From positions 4,362,001 to 4,426,000 of the forward strand of contig CP021371.1 in NCBI GenBank assembly GCA_002600635.1: a stretch of DNA of 64,000 bases. Direction: 5' to 3'. Positions 61,880-64,000 of the stretch are shown in pieces. Position 1 is the first letter of the stretch; each line of letters starts with the position of its first letter. This stretch comes from Rhizobium sp. ACO-34A. GTDB lineage: Bacteria; Pseudomonadota; Alphaproteobacteria; Rhizobiales; Rhizobiaceae. The notes beneath the pieces were generated by a model that saw only the letters and a list, made by a program, of their open reading frames with translations, was not told the DNA's origin and did no database searches. The translations under genes were made by a program, and so were the position numbers.

Positions 61880-64000
61880 ATGCTGAAGCGCCTGACCAGA
61901 TGGATCCTTCGGCTGTTCGCCTACACGGCGGGCGGAGCGCTCGCGCTCGCGGTCGTCGCGATCCTTTTCGGCGGATTCACCACGACCGGCGCCGGCTTTG
62001 TCACCCACTGGCTGTCCACCCTGCTGTCGAACCCCGACCGGCGCATCACCATCGATGGCGCGGGACCACTGCTGACGGGCGCACTGCGCGTCGAGCATGT
62101 GGCGGTCGCCGATACCGAAGGCGTCTATGCGGAGATCGACAATCTCGCACTCGACTGGACACCGCTCGACCTGCTCTCCGGCACGTTCCGCGCCCAGCGT
62201 CTGGCAGCCGACCGGGTAAGGCTCGACCGCACACCGGTCACGACCATCGAGCAGACGAAGAGCAGCGACGGATTTTCCCTGCCGATTGCAATCAACGTCA
62301 AGAAGCTGGAGCTTCCCTCGGTCGAGATCGGCACGGAGCTGGCGCGCCGCGAAATTCGCCTCTCGCTCACCGGATCCGGCAAGGCTTCCGGCGACACCAT
62401 AACCGCCAATATCGAGGCCCAGCGCCCCGATTCGCCGGAGACCAGCGCCCGCGCGGATCTCGTTTATGCTCCATCCAAAAACCGGCTGCAGATTGCCGCC
62501 AATATCGTGGAGCCGACCGGCGGCCTGCTGGCAGGTCTTCTCAAACTGCCTGGCACGCCAGCCATCAACCTCACGATTGAAGGCGACGGCCCGCTATCAG
62601 ACTGGCAGGGCAAGATTGCCGCCGCGCTCGACGGCCGACCCACGCTTGCGATCCATGCGACCCACAAGCAATCCGCCGATGGCACACGCCGCATTCTCGT
62701 AGAAGGCGGTGGCCGTTTCGACGCTATGCTTCCGCCGGGCTTTCGCCCGCCGTTTGCGGACGAAACCGCTATCGATATCGATGCGAGCCTCGCGCCCGGT
62801 GGCGCGATCCAGATCGACCGCGGCAGCCTGTCCACCGGGGCGCTGTCCCTTTCGGCTTCCGGCCGCTACGACCCGTCAGGCGAAAACGACCTTTCCGCCG
62901 AACTGACCGGCCTCAAGGGTCCCGTCGATTTCAACTATCCAAGCGGTAATGATAACATCACGCTCGCCATTCGCGAGGCGAGCCTGTCGCTGCGCGGTCG
63001 CGCCGACGCCGCCCTGTTCGAAATGTCCACCAAGCTCGACAAGGTGAAAACAGCACAGGGCGAATTCGATGGCCTGGCCATCGAGGCGAAGAGCAAGGCC
63101 TTCAATCTGGCAAACCAGACCGGCCGCATTGAGACGATGGTAACGGTCGCCGGGATGCAGTTCCCCGATGCCGAACTCAACCGCCTCCTGCAGGCCCCGA
63201 TGACGTTGAAGGCGCCGATCGTGCTCGCCGCAACGGCCGTAGGTCTTGAAGCGGCAACCATCGAAAGCGCCAGCATCGGCGGCACAGTGGTTGGCCAGTA
63301 CGCCCTTGCCGACAAGCGCCTCACCGGCCGCTTCGAACTCTTCGGCATTCCCGGCATTCTGCCCGACACCATCGCGGCCAAGCTCCGCGACACCATTCGC
63401 GTCTCCGGCAACCTGAACTACAACCTGCCGCAGGACATCAAGCTCAACAACCTGAAGATCACCACCAATCTCGGCGAAGCCTCCGGCAACATCGAACTCG
63501 ATGCGGAAAAGAAGCTGACGGCTGATCTTGCCGGCCGCATCGCCGATATCGGCGCCTTGATGGACAACACCAAGGGCGTTTCCGACTTCTCGCTTTCCGC
63601 CAATGGACCACTCGACGCGCTGGCCGCCCGTCTTTCGCTCAGAAGCGAGGCAGCGACGGTCGCAGGCCGCAAGCTCGAGGGCTTCACGGTGGATGTCGAA
63701 GGCACCGCCGACAAGGCCGCCCCGAAGGGCACCCTACGCATGGCCGGCCGTATCGACGGGCAGCAGGTGCAGGGCACGGCGGATCTTGTCGCGGAAAACG
63801 GCCGTTCCGCCATTCCGGCCCTCAACATCACCGTCGGCAGCAACAGGCTCGACGGGACCATTGCCTTTTCTCCGGCCTTCCTGCCATCCGGCAATCTGAC
63901 CTTCGATTTCCCCGATATCGGCCTGCTTGCAGCTTTCGCCGGACAGACCGCGAGCGGCGATCTCAAGGGCACGCTTGCGCTGCAGGAAAACAACGGAAAG
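61880..64000 (+). CDS. tamB: TamB, inner-membrane partner of TamA (5' part)
   Basis: At least 707 residues, running past the window end. The N-terminal MLKRLTRWILRLFAYTAGGA is a membrane anchor; the rest is a long repetitive beta-rich region with AsmA/DUF490-like strands. TamB spans the periplasm as a beta groove with TamA. No break is seen in the part present. The DUF490 C-terminus is outside the window. Confidence 0.9.
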   Translation, partial: MLKRLTRWILRLFAYTAGGALALAVVAILFGGFTTTGAGFVTHWLSTLLSNPDRRITIDGAGPLLTGALRVEHVAVADTEGVYAEIDNLALDWTPLDLLSGTFRAQRLAADRVRLDRTPVTTIEQTKSSDGFSLPIAINVKKLELPSVEIGTELARREIRLSLTGSGKASGDTITANIEAQRPDSPETSARADLVYAPSKNRLQIAANIVEPTGGLLAGLLKLPGTPAINLTIEGDGPLSDWQGKIAAALDGRPTLAIHATHKQSADGTRRILVEGGGRFDAMLPPGFRPPFADETAIDIDASLAPGGAIQIDRGSLSTGALSLSASGRYDPSGENDLSAELTGLKGPVDFNYPSGNDNITLAIREASLSLRGRADAALFEMSTKLDKVKTAQGEFDGLAIEAKSKAFNLANQTGRIETMVTVAGMQFPDAELNRLLQAPMTLKAPIVLAATAVGLEAATIESASIGGTVVGQYALADKRLTGRFELFGIPGILPDTIAAKLRDTIRVSGNLNYNLPQDIKLNNLKITTNLGEASGNIELDAEKKLTADLAGRIADIGALMDNTKGVSDFSLSANGPLDALAARLSLRSEAATVAGRKLEGFTVDVEGTADKAAPKGTLRMAGRIDGQQVQGTADLVAENGRSAIPALNITVGSNRLDGTIAFSPAFLPSGNLTFDFPDIGLLAAFAGQTASGDLKGTLALQENNGK

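Overview
This window is a piece of an alphaproteobacterial chromosome, most likely from a member of the Rhizobiaceae (Rhizobium/Agrobacterium/Shinella type). The evidence is the high G+C content, the aerobic cobaltochelatase pair cobS-cobT, the ALAS-type hemA with an FNR/FixK-like box, the aroK-aroB-CorC and xerD-accA neighbourhoods, and a tRNA-Arg(CCU) carrying a group I intron of the kind known from Agrobacterium. The genus cannot be fixed from this sequence alone.

Layout. Positions 1-21.5 kb are ordinary core genome: start of hisC, a methyltransferase, gloB, a cupin, YhhN and YddG-like membrane proteins, rpmB, a queuosine-precursor transporter, cobT/cobS, a DnaJ-domain protein, bolA, a CorC-type CBS protein lacking its membrane domain, aroB, aroK, xerD, accA, an L,D-transpeptidase, tusA, a His-rich CobW GTPase, a D,D-carboxypeptidase and an M20 amidohydrolase. 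Positions 47.3-64 kb are core genome again: an ECF sigma factor, a YciF-like protein, a metal P-type ATPase, dxr, a serine hydrolase, hemA, a form II-type carbon monoxide dehydrogenase-like operon (coxS-coxL-coxM), a glycine-zipper lipoprotein, tamA and the start of tamB.

Between them lies a mobile defence island of about 25.7 kb (about 21,567-47,229). It has cut a tRNA-Arg(CCU) gene in two: the 5' half is at 21,538 and the 3' half ends at 47,284, and together they rebuild a complete cloverleaf. Just inside the left end the island carries its own complete tRNA-Arg(CCU), interrupted by a 218-nt group I intron, which presumably replaces the broken gene. Both ends carry inverted TAGGGGC motifs and clustered CGGTAA/TTACCG hexamers. 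The mobility genes look like a gamma-mobile-trio (GmtY-GmtZ-GmtX) module. gmtY is split by a shift at an A8/T8 run, and there is an extra small gene between gmtY and gmtZ.

The cargo is mainly anti-phage: a Septu-like ATPase/HNH pair; a tightly overlapping four-gene operon (ImmA-like protease, two-TM protein, BpsA-like methyltransferase-fold protein, and a protein with an FWGYGG motif) facing a convergent gene for a related FWG-motif protein; a coiled-coil winged-helix protein; a Hachiman-like HamA/HamB pair in which hamA has an early in-frame stop; a Gabija-like GajA/GajB pair; an HxlR regulator with an NmrA-type reductase; and an FtsH-like AAA+/M41 protease divergent from a double-HTH regulator. 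The operon at 24.8-27.9 kb is the best candidate for an undescribed system.
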